Positions 51,896 through 63,513 are shown, numbered from the stretch's first letter. The stretch is 64,000 nt of DNA from Chlorogloea sp. CCALA 695 (GCF_003003885.1 NZ_PVWN01000021.1:1-64000); one strand, 5' to 3'. Notes: generated by a model from the sequence alone, not told the origin. Numbers and translations: made by a program.

Positions 51896-54800
51896 CTATA
51901 CTTCTTCTTCGAGTGCTTCGCGGCTGAGAGATTCGTAGGTAGGACGGTTAGGAGTGCGACGACCCCCGGTATCTGCCATCAAATCAATTTCCACGTCTAG
52001 AGAACTACCATCAGATTGAAGTTCTACTTTATGGACGGCAATATCTAAGCCCAGCGATTGCAATTCTCGCATCAGCACTTTAAACGACTCTGGCGTACCA
52101 GGGCGGGGAATGGCTTTACCTTTGACGATCGCATTTAAGGCTTCGTTGCGTCCCTGCATATCGTCGGACTTGACTGTTAGCAATTCTTGCAAGGTATAAG
52201 CTGCGCCAAAAGCCTCCAGCGCCCACACTTCCATTTCTCCAAATCTCTGACCGCCTTGTTGCGCTTTACCGCCCAAAGGCTGCTGTGTAACCAGGGAGTA
52301 AGGACCTGTAGAACGGGCGTGAATCTTGTCATCGACTAAATGCACCAATTTCAGCATATAAGCGATACCTACTGTTACCGGGCGATCAAAGGGTTCTCCC
52401 GTCCGACCGTCGTACAACTGAATTTTTCCTGGTTGTTCGGGGTCAAATAACCAATCTTTTCCGGTTTCTTCTCGCGCTTCGGCTAACTTGCCATGCACAA
52501 TTGTTCGTGATGATTCTTCCCCATACATTTCATCAAAGGGAGTAATCTTAAACCGCAACCCTAGGTTTTCTCCAGCCCAACCTAACAAGCATTCAAATAC
52601 TTGTCCGACGTTCATCCGCGAAGGTACGCCCAAAGGGTTGAGAACAATGTCTACGGGCGATCCGTCGGGCAAATAAGGCATATCTTCTACAGGCAAAATC
52701 CGCGAAATAATCCCTTTATTGCCGTGTCGTCCTGCCATTTTGTCGCCGACTTGAATTTTACGCTTTTGCGCTACATACACCCGGACTACCATGTTAGCCC
52801 CCGGTGGCAATTCGTCTCCTTGTTCGCGGGTAAACACACGCACGTCTACAACTCTTCCTTTTTCCCCGTTAGGTACGCGCAGTGAGTTATCGCGGACATC
52901 TCGCGCTTTTTCGCCAAAGATTGCCCGTAACAGTTTTTCTTCGGGAGGTTGATCCGATTCGCCTTTGGGGGTAACTTTACCGACTAATATATCGCCCGAA
53001 TCTACCCAAGCACCTTTACCGATAATTCCTTGTTCGTCGAGTTGGCGTAAAGCGTCTTCACCAACGTTGGGAATTTCTCTAGTAATTTCCTCTGGCCCTA
53101 GCTTGGTTTGTCTTGCCTCTATTTCATATTTTTCAACGTGAATTGAGGTGTAGACATCATCTTGGACGAGTTTTTCGCAAATTAAGATCGCATCCTCGTA
53201 GTTGTAACCTTCCCAAGGCATATAAGCTACGGTGATATTTTGTCCTAGCGCTAGTTCTCCGCCTTCAGTAGAGGAACCATCAGCAAGGACTTGTCCAGCA
53301 ACTACGCGATCGCCAAATCTAACTAAAGGTCGTTGATTTAAACAAGTATCTTGGTTTGAACGCTGATACTTGGAGATCGGATACTCAATTTCTTGAGGTG
53401 TAGCAGTGGTTTGGGATTCTCCTGTAATCTCTTTGCTTTTTACCCGGATGCGGATCTTTGTCGCATCTACATAGATTACTTCGCCATCAGTCCGGCTAAC
53501 TACCACCATGCCCGAATCCCGCGCAGCTTGTGCTTCTAAACCCGTTCCCACCAAAGGGCGCTCTGGTTTAAGTAGCGGTACAGCTTGCCGTTGCATATTC
53601 GATCCCATCAGCGCCCGGTTAGCGTCGTCATGCTCCAAAAAGGGAATTAAGCTCGTTGCTACCGAGACAATTTGTACCGGAGATACCGCCACATAATCCA
53701 CTTGATCGGGGGTAGTGCTGGCAAATTCTTGACGGTAGCGGACAGTAACTTTTTTGCCTAAAATTTGACCATTTTCATCGATAGGAAGATCGCCAGGAGC
53801 TACGCGCAGGTCGTCTTCTTCGTCCGCCGTCATGTATACGGGCTGTTTGTCAAATTGGACAATGCCTTTTTCTACAGGTCTAAAGGGTGTCTCTAAAAAG
53901 CCATACTGATTGACTTTCGCATGAGTTGCTAAGGAACCAATTAATCCCGCATTTGGACCTTCAGGGGTTTCTACCGGACAAATCCGTCCGTAGTGTGAGG
54001 GGTGAATGTCTCGCACCGCAAAGCCTGCACGTTCGCGGGTCAAGCCTCCAGGGCCCAGGGCTGACAAGCGGCGTTTGTGCGTAAGTTCAGCTAAAGGATT
54101 GGTTTGATCCATAAACTGGCTCAATTGGCTAGAGCCAAAAAATTCTTTAATTGCCGCTACTAGGGGTTTGGGGTTGACTAAAGAAGCTGGTGTTAAGGTA
54201 TCGGGGTCAGATACGGTCATGCGTTCGCGGATGATCCGCTCTAAACGATTTAAACCTACTCTGACTTGGTTTTGTAGCAATTCTCCGACACTTCTTACCC
54301 GTCTATTGCCCAAATGGTCAATATCGTCGATGCTACCCATGTCAAACTCTAAGTTGATTAGATAGTCAACGGCTGCCAAAATGTCAATAGGTGTAAGTAC
54401 CCTTGTTGTATCGGGAATCGAAAGCCGCAGCTTTTTATTAATTTTGTAGCGTCCTACCCGCCCTAAATCGTACCGTTTGGGGTCAAAAAAGCGTGATTCT
54501 AGTAGTTGATTACCGCCGGAGACTGTGGGAGGTTCGCCCGGTCTCAATTTGCGGTACAACTCCATTAGGGCATCGTCTTCGCTAAATTGCCCTTCTTTTT
54601 CAATCGTTTTTTGGAAATACTCTGGATGGCGCAAAGATTCAAAAATCTCGTTGTCTGATAATCCCAAAGCTTTTAATAACACTTGCGCTGACAGTTTGCG
54701 GGTTTTATCGATTCTGACCCAAACTAAGCCATTGCGATCAGTTTCAAATTTTAACCAAGCTCCCCGGTTAGGAATTAAACTAGCTGAGTAAGTACGGCGA

Positions 54801-55228
54801 CCGTTTTTATCTACTTCAGATTTGTAGTAAACTCCAGGACTCCGGACAATTTGGTTGACTATTACCCGTTCTGCACCGTTAATAATAAATGTGCCGCGAT
54901 CGGTCATCAGTGGCAAGTCGCCAATAAATACTTCTTGCTCTTTGATTTCCCCAGTTTCTTTATTAATTAACCGGGTGGGGACGTACATTTGCACTGCGTA
55001 GCTGCTATCGCGCCGTTTGGCTTCGTCTACGTCGTACTTCGGTTGCTTGAGTTTGTAATTATTACCTAAAAAATGTAGTTCTAATTTCCCCGTGTAGTCA
55101 GTAATTGGCGAGAAGCTATTAAGTTCTTCTATTAATCCTTCTTCTAAAAACCAACGGAAGCTAGAACGCTGAATGTCGATTAGGTCAGGTAACAAAAAGG
55201 CAGGTTCAATGTATTGGTCGGTGGTCAT
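51896..55228 (-). CDS. rpoB: RNA polymerase beta subunit
   Basis: 1110 residues, usual cyanobacterial size, catalytic partner of RpoC1/C2. Rifampicin-region residues are in [33 protein letters not shown], followed by [29 protein letters not shown]. The C-terminal [42 protein letters not shown] is complete. It is first gene of the rpoBC1C2 group, though rpsT and tatD lie upstream on the same strand. Confidence 0.99.
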   Translation of the reverse strand: MTTDQYIEPAFLLPDLIDIQRSSFRWFLEEGLIEELNSFSPITDYTGKLELHFLGNNYKLKQPKYDVDEAKRRDSSYAVQMYVPTRLINKETGEIKEQEVFIGDLPLMTDRGTFIINGAERVIVNQIVRSPGVYYKSEVDKNGRRTYSASLIPNRGAWLKFETDRNGLVWVRIDKTRKLSAQVLLKALGLSDNEIFESLRHPEYFQKTIEKEGQFSEDDALMELYRKLRPGEPPTVSGGNQLLESRFFDPKRYDLGRVGRYKINKKLRLSIPDTTRVLTPIDILAAVDYLINLEFDMGSIDDIDHLGNRRVRSVGELLQNQVRVGLNRLERIIRERMTVSDPDTLTPASLVNPKPLVAAIKEFFGSSQLSQFMDQTNPLAELTHKRRLSALGPGGLTRERAGFAVRDIHPSHYGRICPVETPEGPNAGLIGSLATHAKVNQYGFLETPFRPVEKGIVQFDKQPVYMTADEEDDLRVAPGDLPIDENGQILGKKVTVRYRQEFASTTPDQVDYVAVSPVQIVSVATSLIPFLEHDDANRALMGSNMQRQAVPLLKPERPLVGTGLEAQAARDSGMVVVSRTDGEVIYVDATKIRIRVKSKEITGESQTTATPQEIEYPISKYQRSNQDTCLNQRPLVRFGDRVVAGQVLADGSSTEGGELALGQNITVAYMPWEGYNYEDAILICEKLVQDDVYTSIHVEKYEIEARQTKLGPEEITREIPNVGEDALRQLDEQGIIGKGAWVDSGDILVGKVTPKGESDQPPEEKLLRAIFGEKARDVRDNSLRVPNGEKGRVVDVRVFTREQGDELPPGANMVVRVYVAQKRKIQVGDKMAGRHGNKGIISRILPVEDMPYLPDGSPVDIVLNPLGVPSRMNVGQVFECLLGWAGENLGLRFKITPFDEMYGEESSRTIVHGKLAEAREETGKDWLFDPEQPGKIQLYDGRTGEPFDRPVTVGIAYMLKLVHLVDDKIHARSTGPYSLVTQQPLGGKAQQGGQRFGEMEVWALEAFGAAYTLQELLTVKSDDMQGRNEALNAIVKGKAIPRPGTPESFKVLMRELQSLGLDIAVHKVELQSDGSSLDVEIDLMADTGGRRTPNRPTYESLSREALEEEV

Positions 55229-55664
55229 GCGTTTTTATACTTATTGCGGCTGGTATTTACTCAACGGGCGGAAATCTTCTACGCAATTGCGCTTTGTCTA
55301 ACAGTTACGCAGTAATTGCTAACAAGAAGCTTTTTTAGGTTTTAGTTCCCTTGAGTTGGGAATTGGTAAATTCTGACGCTCTATACTTAGGCAATGATTC
55401 ATAGTATTGTCATTTTAGGGTGTAACTTTTGCGACGGTGGTTTTAGCTGCTATCCGCTTAGGCGATCGCGTACTTAATTTTTGCCCCTCAACGTTTTTGT
55501 GAAGTGGCAATTTATCGCCATTACTGTTTTGCTCTTGCATCCCTTGGTTGTAGAGCTTTAAGGGTTTGAATTGGTACGTTTTAAAATTTTCCTAGCAAAA
55601 TTTGATTCTATTGCCCGACTTTTAACTATTATGACTTTTTTCCCCTCTAGGCGTTGCTTTAAAC
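55229..55664 (-). promoter_or_regulatory. rpoB upstream region (436 bp)
   Basis: No ORF, tRNA or RNA gene is seen. It should hold the rpoBC promoter and a long leader. TTGCCTAAGTATAGAG (read on minus) looks like a weak -10 region, but no pair of boxes can be assigned safely. Confidence 0.4.
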
Positions 55665-56450
55665 TTAAACTGAGAGATTGAAAAGTTTGCAAGCATTAGC
55701 TGTCGTTATTTGAGCAATTTTTTCTACCGTTTCACCGCGCAATTGAGCAATAGCTTCAGCTACGTGCAGTACAAAAGCTGGTTCGTTGCGTTTAGTCCCT
55801 CTTTTAGGTACGGGAGCCAAAAAAGGGCAATCGGTTTCGATTAATAAACGGTCGAGGCTGACAATTTGAGCGCTTTGATGAATCTGTTGAGCATTTTTAA
55901 AAGTCACTGTACCGCTAAAACTAATATAAAAGCCCAAGTCTAAAAACCATTGAGTTTCTTCCGGCGATCCCCCCCAGCAGTGCATTACACCCCGGATTTG
56001 ATCGGAGTGGTTGGCTTGAAAGGAATGCAAAATTTGTTTTAATTGCACCGCCGCATCCCGACAGTGGATAATTACAGGAAGATTTAATGAATAAGCAATT
56101 TCTAGTTGAGATTCAAACACTAGGCGCTGCTGGGCTTCATTATCTGCCTTGTAAAAATCTAACCCGGTTTCGCCGATCGCTACTACTTTGGTATCAGACT
56201 TAGCTAACGCCGTAATTTCCTCAGCCATTGCTTCTGTCCATTTGTCTGCATCTAAGGGATGTAAACCCACGGCAAAATTAATTTCAGGATAGGTGTTAGC
56301 TAACTGTTGAATCCGGGTAAATTCATCAGGCTGTACGCAAGAGTGTACAAGCTTGACTACACCGTTTTCTTGCCAACGCGATCGCACTAACTCTAAATCT
56401 TGCTCAAATACATCAAAATTTAGATGAACGTGAGAGTCAATCAGCTTCAT
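55665..56450 (-). CDS. tatD: TatD-family metal-dependent nuclease
   Basis: 261 residues, TIM-barrel hydrolase. Metal ligands are in [31 protein letters not shown] and ETDCPFLAP, all intact. Family members are 3'-5' exonucleases involved in DNA repair and fragmentation. It is placed after rpsT and 436 bases before rpoB. Confidence 0.95.
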   Translation of the reverse strand: MKLIDSHVHLNFDVFEQDLELVRSRWQENGVVKLVHSCVQPDEFTRIQQLANTYPEINFAVGLHPLDADKWTEAMAEEITALAKSDTKVVAIGETGLDFYKADNEAQQRLVFESQLEIAYSLNLPVIIHCRDAAVQLKQILHSFQANHSDQIRGVMHCWGGSPEETQWFLDLGFYISFSGTVTFKNAQQIHQSAQIVSLDRLLIETDCPFLAPVPKRGTKRNEPAFVLHVAEAIAQLRGETVEKIAQITTANACKLFNLSV

Positions 56451-56504
56451 TTTTTTTAGCTGTTAGTCCTTAGTTGCTGGAGCATTCTAACGCTAAAGAT
56501 GCGT

Positions 56505-56810
56505 TTACTTGGCGTTGATGAGGCTGGCTTCTTTTCTTTTCAAACTCTTGGCTAAGAGTGCTTTTTTCCTTGCGCCATTGTTGCGATGTAAAACTTTGCA
56601 TTTCACGGCTTTGTCAATTTTACTCACCGCTACCGACAGATGCTGGTCTACTTCTTGCTTGGCTTCAGGAGTAGGATTCGCCGCGTAGCTATCTACGGCG
56701 GTGAGGTACTTCTTCATCAGTGTTTTGACGGCTGACTTATAAGCTTTATTACGCAAGCGATTTCTTTCCGCGACTTGGATGCGCTTGATAGCAGACTTGA
56801 TATTTGCCAC
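56505..56810 (-). CDS. rpsT: 30S ribosomal protein S20
   Basis: 101 residues. It starts [35 protein letters not shown], the usual S20 pattern, and is highly basic and helical. It binds 16S rRNA in the 30S body. It is first in the rpsT-tatD-rpoB direction, 54 bases before tatD. Confidence 0.97.
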   Translation of the reverse strand: MANIKSAIKRIQVAERNRLRNKAYKSAVKTLMKKYLTAVDSYAANPTPEAKQEVDQHLSVAVSKIDKAVKCKVLHRNNGARKKALLAKSLKRKEASLINAK

Positions 56811-57031
56811 AATTAATTAAGGAAAAACTACGGTTATATAGACAAAATACTAGATGTACCAATATAGCATCAATATTGCCACAATTGGTAGAGATATAAA
56901 AGAAAAATCCGCGTTAAGCTATGTATGGGTAGCAAGAATCGGCAAACTTGAAGCGTCAATAACTGACGAACAAGGGCGCGAAACTTGCGACTATTAGCAC
57001 TAAATCCAAAATTGATTGTATTGCGAACTTC

Positions 57032-58348
57032 ATGCTGCGAATTATTACTCAGCAAGGCGAGGTACAAGCAGAACTACAAAGGATCTGCGATCGCACCCAA
57101 GACGACCAGGTGCAACATAAAGAGGCGACAGTAAGAGAAGTTCTCCAGGCAGTAAAACGCCAGGGGGATAAAGCTGTACTGCACTATACAGCCGAGTTTG
57201 ACAACCAAGAACTTTTGGTAGAAGATTTGCGTGTCAGTGGCTCGGAATTAGATGCGGCTTATCAGCAAGTATCAAAGGAGTTGCTAGAGGCAATTCGCCT
57301 AGCTTGTCAAAATATCGAAGCATTCCATCGTCAGCGCGTCCCTAAGTCGTGGGTAGAGTTTGGGCAGGGCGTGGTATTGGGTAAACGTTATACCCCCGTA
57401 GATCGAGCAGGTTTGTACGTGCCTGGGGGTAGAGCAGCTTATCCTAGTACGGTATTAATGAATGCGATTCCAGCGAAGGTAGCCGGAGTTTCTAGGCGAG
57501 TAATTGTTACGCCGCCAGGAATAGGGAAAACAATCAACGCCGCAGTATTAGTAGCGGCGCAAGAGGCAGGAGTACAAGAAATTTATCGCGTCGGTGGAGC
57601 GCAAGCGATCGCGGCTTTAGCTTACGGAACCGAGACAATTCCCAAAGTAAATGTAATTACAGGGCCAGGAAACATATACGTTACCTTAGCCAAAAAATTA
57701 GTTTATGGAACCGTAGGTATTGACTCTTTGGCTGGGCCGTCGGAGGTGTTAATTATTGCCGATAGTGGAGCAAACCCCGAACACGTTGCCGCCGACCTAT
57801 TAGCCCAAGCAGAACACGATCCGATGGCGGCGGCGATCTTACTTACAACCGATAGTCGGATAGCTTTAAAGGTGCAAGCAGCCGCCCTGAGACAGTTAGA
57901 GGATCACCCGCGCCGGACACTCACAGAAAAAGCGATCGCTCATTATGGCTTAATTGCGGTCGTTGATTCCATAGATATAGCAGTACAACTATCTAACGAA
58001 TTTGCCCCCGAACACTTAGAGCTTGAAGTTGCCGAACCTTGGGAATTATTGCCAAATATTCGTCACGCTGGGGCAATATTTCTTGGTTACTCAACGCCTG
58101 AAGCCGTAGGAGATTACTTAGCAGGGCCTAACCATACCTTGCCAACTTCCGGCGCTGCTCGTTATGCCTCAGCTTTGGGAGTAGAAACTTTCCTCAAACA
58201 CTCTAGTATTATTCAATATTCCCCAGAAGCTTTACAGCAAGTAGCCGGAGCCATTGACGTACTAGCGAAGGCAGAAGGATTGCCCTCTCACGCTCAATCG
58301 GTAAAGCTCCGAATAGAGGATAATGAGGAAACCGGCTGGAAAGAATAA
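57032..58348 (+). CDS. hisD: Histidinol dehydrogenase
   Basis: 438 residues, zinc-dependent last step of histidine synthesis. [36 protein letters not shown] and the zinc/NAD residues in [10 protein letters not shown] and [16 protein letters not shown] are intact. Start ATG 57032 is divergent from rpsT (221 bases). It is isolated from other his genes, as is common in cyanobacteria. Confidence 0.98.
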   Translation: MLRIITQQGEVQAELQRICDRTQDDQVQHKEATVREVLQAVKRQGDKAVLHYTAEFDNQELLVEDLRVSGSELDAAYQQVSKELLEAIRLACQNIEAFHRQRVPKSWVEFGQGVVLGKRYTPVDRAGLYVPGGRAAYPSTVLMNAIPAKVAGVSRRVIVTPPGIGKTINAAVLVAAQEAGVQEIYRVGGAQAIAALAYGTETIPKVNVITGPGNIYVTLAKKLVYGTVGIDSLAGPSEVLIIADSGANPEHVAADLLAQAEHDPMAAAILLTTDSRIALKVQAAALRQLEDHPRRTLTEKAIAHYGLIAVVDSIDIAVQLSNEFAPEHLELEVAEPWELLPNIRHAGAIFLGYSTPEAVGDYLAGPNHTLPTSGAARYASALGVETFLKHSSIIQYSPEALQQVAGAIDVLAKAEGLPSHAQSVKLRIEDNEETGWKE

Positions 58349-58373
58349 TAACTCTTAGGGGAGGCGATCGCGC

Positions 58374-58802
58374 GTGTTAAACACAATTGTAGTAGCTTTA
58401 GAAAGCTCGGATCTAGGCGATCACGTTATTGAAACAGTGCAGCAACTGCAATTGTCCCCTGGGGTAAAAATTATTCTTGCTCATGTAATTTCTACCTCAG
58501 ACTCCGACTTAGAAATAGCCGCCGACCGTCCCCAAAGTGAAGCAGAAGCTACTCCCTATCGCCACATTGAAAAGCAATTGCAGGCTTATCAAGCTATGTT
58601 GCCCTTCCAGAGCGAATTAGAAATTGTCACCGGAGACCCCGCCGAAGAAATTATCCGCCTAGCAAATATTTATCATGCCGATTTGATTGCGATCGGTACT
58701 CGCGGCTTGACGGGTGTAAAAAGGATCTTACAAGGTTCTGTGAGCAGTCAAGTTGTAGAAAATGCTTCTTGTTCGGTGCTAGTAGTCAAGCCAATTGGAT
58801 AA
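58374..58802 (+). CDS. Universal stress protein (UspA family)
   Basis: 142 residues, Rossmann-like. The N-terminus LNTIVVALESSDLGDHVI and the C-terminal ATP motif IGTRGLTGVKRILQGSVSSQVVENASCSVLVVK (G2xG9G(S/T)) are complete, so ATP binding is expected. Start GTG 58374. It is downstream of hisD by 25 bases and may share its transcript. Its physiological signal is unknown. Confidence 0.92.
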   Translation: MLNTIVVALESSDLGDHVIETVQQLQLSPGVKIILAHVISTSDSDLEIAADRPQSEAEATPYRHIEKQLQAYQAMLPFQSELEIVTGDPAEEIIRLANIYHADLIAIGTRGLTGVKRILQGSVSSQVVENASCSVLVVKPIG

Positions 58803-58844
58803 CACACCATTATCAATAGCCGCCCTATTTTTGGAGAAACTATC

Positions 58845-59219
58845 GTGCAAAAAATCTTAGTTGTCGCTGTAAGTTTAGTAGCATTGCTTGCGCCAAGTAG
58901 GGTTAATAGCCAACTTATTCCTCAACCTTGGGTATCGGTAGGAGTCAATGATAGCGATGCTACCTTTGCTGTAGGAGCAAGAGCAGTAAATTGGGGCGTT
59001 GAGCTAGGCAAAGCCGAAGATGGAGCCACAGGGGTAGATGTGCTGAAATTTATTCGCGTTCCCGTAGTTTCGCCCTACGTGGGGTTAGGTTTGTACTCCG
59101 CAGATAAAGGCGTAGCTTTTTCTGGGGGCGTTCAAGTCGGAGCGACCGATAATGTATTTGTAGGCGTTGGCTACAATACAATTCGCGGCATTAATGGGCA
59201 AGTAGGAGTTAGGTTTTAA
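58845..59219 (+). CDS. Small exported barrel-like protein, unknown function
   Basis: 124 residues. Signal peptide at 1-22 (KILVVAVSLVALLAPSRVNS). The mature part alternates hydrophobic and Gly-rich strands (VGVNDSDATFAVGARAVNWGVEL; VSPYVGLGLYS; VFVGVGYNTIRGINGQVGVRF) like a small outer-membrane beta barrel. Start is GTG with GGAGA 10 bases before. No family is recognised. Confidence 0.7.
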   Translation: MQKILVVAVSLVALLAPSRVNSQLIPQPWVSVGVNDSDATFAVGARAVNWGVELGKAEDGATGVDVLKFIRVPVVSPYVGLGLYSADKGVAFSGGVQVGATDNVFVGVGYNTIRGINGQVGVRF

Positions 59220-59240
59220 TTACCAACTACCAATTACCAA

Positions 59241-59633
59241 TTACCCATTACCAGCCTTTTGAGTTAAAAACTGACGTAAATTAAATAAACTTAAAGTTTG
59301 CCCAATATTTAACGGCAATAAAGAAACCCCTTCAATTCGAGACTGTACCCAACCTTCTCCCCAGTACCATTCGTGGAAACCGTCAATTCCTTGACTGAGG
59401 ACGAGGCGCAAACACTCCGGCGTAACTACTTCTACTTGATGATGAATTGGTACAAACCCAGTCCAATTAGTAAAACTAAGCCCTGGGTGCAATTGTTCTG
59501 GCATTCCTGGATTAAAGCGTTCAAACCACAACCATTTTTGCAATTGCTTGGGATAAAGCAAGCTGTCCTTAATGGTATTAAAGGAAGCTGTAACTTCTAT
59601 TCGCAGTTGGCTTTGTTGAAAAGTACCCAGCAT
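59241..59633 (-). CDS. SRPBCC-fold family protein
   Basis: 130 residues. Segments LRIEVTASFNTIKDSLLYPKQLQKWLW and EWYWGEGWVQSRIEGVSLLPLNIGQTLSLFNLRQFL have the strand-helix order of START/SRPBCC proteins. They bind small hydrophobic ligands; the ligand here is unknown. It is convergent with the small exported gene (21 bases apart). Confidence 0.65.
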   Translation of the reverse strand: MLGTFQQSQLRIEVTASFNTIKDSLLYPKQLQKWLWFERFNPGMPEQLHPGLSFTNWTGFVPIHHQVEVVTPECLRLVLSQGIDGFHEWYWGEGWVQSRIEGVSLLPLNIGQTLSLFNLRQFLTQKAGNG

Positions 59634-59752
59634 GGCTTTAGATTGTGATTAGTTGATTTATTTTTCAGTATGGCAGAACTAAATTCTCTTGTCCCTGCGT
59701 CCTCTTTAATCTCCATCCTAGAATAGATATATAAAGAAATGTAAGGGTTGTC

Positions 59753-60655
59753 ATGGCAGATCAATTAATTCGTGCTACCGCCGCTAATGGTGGCATTCGA
59801 GCCGTAGGTGTAATTACAACTCGCCTCACCGAAGAAGCTAGAGGACGGCATAATCTCTCGTATGTAGCAACCGCAGCGTTAGGTCGTACCATGTCCGCCG
59901 GACTATTGCTGGCATCGAATATGAAACGCTCTGGTTCGCGGGTAAATATTCGGATCAAAGGTAACGGATTACTAGGCGGAATATTAGTAGACGCTGGGTT
60001 AGATGGAACAGTACGCGGCTATGTAGATAATCCAGAAGTGGAATTACCACCTAGTAGTAAGGGCAAACTAGATGTTGGTGGCGCAGTAGGAAAAGAAGGG
60101 TATTTGTATGTAGTGCGAGATGTAGGCTACGGCTACCCTTACGCTAGTACCGTTGAATTAGTTTCGGGGGAAATTGGCGAAGATGTCGCTCATTACCTTG
60201 TTACCTCCGAACAAACTCCTTCCGCTTTAGTTGTGGGGGTATTTGTGGGCGCAAATGGCGTTACAGCTTCGGGGGGGATATTGATTCAAGTATTGCCCAA
60301 AGCAGCTAGAGATGAGGCTTTAGTTGAAGTTTTAGAATCCCGTGTAGCTTCGCTCTCTGGATTTACGCCACTATTGCAAGCAGGTTTGAATCTGACGGAA
60401 ATATTTGAGCAATTGCTAGGGGATATGGAATTAGAAATATTACCCGAAACTCAATTAGTGCGCTTTAACTGCGGTTGCTCAGGCGATCGCGTTTTGGGGG
60501 CATTGAAAATGTTGGGAGCAGAGGAACTCCAAGATATGATTGAAAAAGATCGCGGCGCGGAAGCAACTTGTCATTTTTGCTCAGAAGTTTATCAAGCCAG
60601 CAGCGACGAACTAGCGCAGTTAATTTTAGACTTGCAAGCTGAATCTTCAGGATAA
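59753..60655 (+). CDS. hslO: Redox-regulated chaperone Hsp33
   Basis: 300 residues. The zinc-binding, redox-switch motif is FNCGCSGDRV...CHFCSEVYQ (CxC and CxxC), intact. The N-terminal domain begins LIRATAANGGIRAVGVITTRLTEEARGRH. It is a cytosolic holdase activated by oxidative unfolding. A 97-base gap precedes the start from the preceding convergent SRPBCC gene. Confidence 0.97.
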   Translation: MADQLIRATAANGGIRAVGVITTRLTEEARGRHNLSYVATAALGRTMSAGLLLASNMKRSGSRVNIRIKGNGLLGGILVDAGLDGTVRGYVDNPEVELPPSSKGKLDVGGAVGKEGYLYVVRDVGYGYPYASTVELVSGEIGEDVAHYLVTSEQTPSALVVGVFVGANGVTASGGILIQVLPKAARDEALVEVLESRVASLSGFTPLLQAGLNLTEIFEQLLGDMELEILPETQLVRFNCGCSGDRVLGALKMLGAEELQDMIEKDRGAEATCHFCSEVYQASSDELAQLILDLQAESSG

Positions 60656-60806
60656 AGGCGATTTCTTAAGAGATTTTGGTACAAAATATAGCTTTTTGGC
60701 AACTAGAAAGGTACGATGACAACGAGATTGATAATTGAAATCTCAAACAATAGCTGTTGTTAAATCGCAAAGCGGCTAGACCTGTAAGACAATTTGGGGA
60801 CAAATA

Positions 60807-62834
60807 ATGAGAGAGCCAGGAATTCCTAAAAATTGGTCTATGGGGAAATTTGCACGGGGCGATCATTCAAGATTACCCAATGCTGCAACTTCTCCTGCTG
60901 GCTCTCAATTGCCACATAATAGCAGTGCAGAATCGGGCGAAGTGTCAGCACAACCCGCGTTGAAACTACAGTCGCTCACGCCCAATCGTTGCCTTGATAA
61001 GCGCCCACTACCACCCAATACTGCCCCAAAAAAGCCACCAAAGTGGCTGACTAATTGGGCTATGTGGTGGGGAGTTGCAGGTTTAATTAGTAGTAGCGTA
61101 GGAGTAGTAGCAATTGCGATGCTATTAAAATTACCCGCCGCTCCTAATTGTCCAGCAATTTTTTGGCCCCTGGCTACTGCAACAGTGAGAATGCACTGCG
61201 CGGAAGTAGCGGCAAATAAGCAGACAGTGAAAGACTTGCTAGAAGCGATTTCTTTAGTAGAAGCGTTGCCCAAAAATCATCCATTAAGGGCAGAAATAAA
61301 TAAATCTATTCAACAATGGACAATAGATATTTTAGACTTGGGCGATCGCGCTTTTCAAGCAGGTAAATTACCTAGTGCGATCGCCATTGCCAAAAAAATC
61401 CCCCGAAATGTCCCCGCTTACCAAGTTGTAGAGCAGCGTATAGCTAGTTGGGAATCGGTTTGGAAAAAAGCTGAGGATACTTACAGCCAGGCTGAGGCGC
61501 AGCTACCAAAAAGAAATTGGCATGAAGCGTTTATGGCGGCGGTGGGTTTATTGAATGTAGGCAACGATTATTGGGAAACTACTAAGTACGACCAATTAAA
61601 TCGGCTGATTGAGACAGCAAAAGAAGACGCGAATAGTTTTGATAAAGCTAAAGATTTAGGCGCAAGGGGTGGAATTAGTAACCTACTTGAAGCAATTAAA
61701 CTAGCTCAAGAAATCGGTACAAGTAGTTACAGCTACAAAGACGCTCAAGCATTAATTCCTGAGTTAGGAAAAGAAATGCTTGATCTTGCTCAAAATGCCT
61801 TAGACAGAAAAGATGCGGAAGAAGCAATCTCGATTGCAAACCAAATTCCCCCAATTGCGAATTTACAATTAGAAGCAAAAGATTTTATTACAATTGCCGA
61901 AGCTTGGCGCAGTGCGTGGTTAGATAATGTGCCGGGACTTGAAGGGGCAATTGCGATCGCTCAAAAAGTAAGTCAAGATCGCCCCTTGTACAATAAAGCG
62001 CAAGAATTAATTGCTCGTTGGCAGCTAGAAATTGAAGATGTTGCCCACCTACAAAGAGCGCGAGAACTCGCAAAAGGCGGCACAGTAGGGGATTTGACCG
62101 CCGCCATTGCCCAAGCTGAGGTTGTACCTGAAAATAATCCCCGCGCCATTGAAGCTAAAGGTGAAGTAAATCGCTGGCGCACAAAAGTAGAAACTATTGA
62201 AGATCGTCCTTACTTAAACCGGGCGGAAGAATTGGCATCAGGAGAAGATGTGGGTTCTTTGCAAGCGGCAATTAATGAAGCAAGTCAAATTAGCAAAGGA
62301 CGATCTTTATATTCTGAAGCACGGCGCAAAATTCGCGATTGGCGACAACTTATTGAACAGGTAGAAGATCGCCCCTTATTAGAGGAAGCCCGTAGCCTCG
62401 CTAGTAGAGGTAATTTACCCTTGGCAATTGAAACCGCCGGACAAATTAAAACTGGGCGAAGTTTATCTAGTGAAGCGCGATCGGCAATCAATGACTGGGA
62501 AGGACAAATTAACGCGCGGGTAAATTGGCAACAAGCGCGGCAAATAGCCGTACAAGGAACCCCAGAGGCGCTAGTAAGAGCAATTCGGGTTGCTAATCGA
62601 ATTCCTAATAGCAGCCCCTTACGCTACGATGCCAACTTGACGATCGCCGAGTGGAGCAATCGCATTCTAAGTATTGCTCAAGATCGCGGACAATCTGACA
62701 TTCCTGGGGCGATTGAAGTTGCTAAACTTGTACCGTTAGGAACTGAAGCTTACCCCGGCGCTCAAGATCAAATTGCTACTTGGGAAAGGTTTTTAAATCC
62801 ACCAAAACCAGCCCCAGAACCCGAAGCTAACTAG
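60807..62834 (+). CDS. Single-pass membrane protein with tandem helical repeats
   Basis: 675 residues. A Pro/Ser/Asn-rich N-terminus (1-80) precedes one membrane helix (about 86-108, MWWGVAGLISSSVGVVAIAML). The rest is a tandem array of about 45-55-residue repeats, with recurring patterns like (R/E)AREL(A/S)..G..G.L..AI..A..(I/V)....P/L...A...I..W. At least six units are visible from residue 330 on, and the array recalls TPR-like solenoids though not canonical TPRs. The C-terminus is Pro-rich (PPKPAPEPEAN). It overlaps the convergent peptidase gene by 8 bases. Function unknown. Confidence 0.8.
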   Translation: MREPGIPKNWSMGKFARGDHSRLPNAATSPAGSQLPHNSSAESGEVSAQPALKLQSLTPNRCLDKRPLPPNTAPKKPPKWLTNWAMWWGVAGLISSSVGVVAIAMLLKLPAAPNCPAIFWPLATATVRMHCAEVAANKQTVKDLLEAISLVEALPKNHPLRAEINKSIQQWTIDILDLGDRAFQAGKLPSAIAIAKKIPRNVPAYQVVEQRIASWESVWKKAEDTYSQAEAQLPKRNWHEAFMAAVGLLNVGNDYWETTKYDQLNRLIETAKEDANSFDKAKDLGARGGISNLLEAIKLAQEIGTSSYSYKDAQALIPELGKEMLDLAQNALDRKDAEEAISIANQIPPIANLQLEAKDFITIAEAWRSAWLDNVPGLEGAIAIAQKVSQDRPLYNKAQELIARWQLEIEDVAHLQRARELAKGGTVGDLTAAIAQAEVVPENNPRAIEAKGEVNRWRTKVETIEDRPYLNRAEELASGEDVGSLQAAINEASQISKGRSLYSEARRKIRDWRQLIEQVEDRPLLEEARSLASRGNLPLAIETAGQIKTGRSLSSEARSAINDWEGQINARVNWQQARQIAVQGTPEALVRAIRVANRIPNSSPLRYDANLTIAEWSNRILSIAQDRGQSDIPGAIEVAKLVPLGTEAYPGAQDQIATWERFLNPPKPAPEPEAN

Positions 62835-63513
62835 ACGGTTGAGGATTTCTGACAATTATCATGCGGCAATCATCTACAGAAACACGCTGCTGCATTGCCT
62901 TAACTAAAGCTTCGTAGGCTGTCCAGTGTTCGGTGATGATAGTTTTTGCCTGTAATGCACTAGAGCGCTGTTTTTGATCTTGAGCGGCGACAGAAAAGCC
63001 AATTGGTGCTAGTACCTTTCGCAATTTATTAATATCGTCCGCGCCCCCTTGGGCATTGTTATAAACTAGGTTTTCGGCGGCTATTCCTGCCATCCAAATT
63101 GTGCAATAGCGGTCTAATAACTGGGCTTTTAAAGCTCCCTGTTGCAATTGAGATGCTAATTCGTCATCGGCAAAAGTTACGCCGCCAAGACCGGGTTGTT
63201 TTTGTTTTAGAGCTTCCCAAGCGCTGAGAGTATAGCCTGTAACGGGAATATCTAGAAAATGAGCAACTAAAAAGTGTCCTGCCTCGTGGTGGAGAATGCG
63301 ATCGCGGTTTTGAGGAGTCCAGGCAAATAAATCGCTAATTACCGCCCCGCCTTTGCCTTGTAAACCAAAGCTATCAAGGGTTGCAAGTCCTAAGAGTGTA
63401 AAAGTAGCGAAAGCGGGAATCGTGGGAGATAAGTTAAATAAAGGGCCGACTAAGGTTGAAAAGGTGACCAGAAAGATAGAAATTGCAACTAAATTAAGGG
63501 TAGTTTGGCTCAT
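62827..63513 (-). CDS. FtsH-peptidase-like (M41-type) membrane protein without ATPase domain
   Basis: 228 residues from ATG 63513 (MSQTTLNLVAISIFLV). Two N-terminal helices (about 5-25 and 33-47) are followed by a peptidase-like domain with the zinc motif ILHHEAGHFLVAHFL (His76, Glu77, His80). The family is common in cyanobacteria and plastids and lacks the AAA+ module of FtsH. The second metal ligand is not certain by eye. It may be an inactive or partner peptidase. It is convergent with the repeat protein, the stops overlapping by 8 bases. Confidence 0.82.
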   Translation of the reverse strand: MSQTTLNLVAISIFLVTFSTLVGPLFNLSPTIPAFATFTLLGLATLDSFGLQGKGGAVISDLFAWTPQNRDRILHHEAGHFLVAHFLDIPVTGYTLSAWEALKQKQPGLGGVTFADDELASQLQQGALKAQLLDRYCTIWMAGIAAENLVYNNAQGGADDINKLRKVLAPIGFSVAAQDQKQRSSALQAKTIITEHWTAYEALVKAMQQRVSVDDCRMIIVRNPQPSS

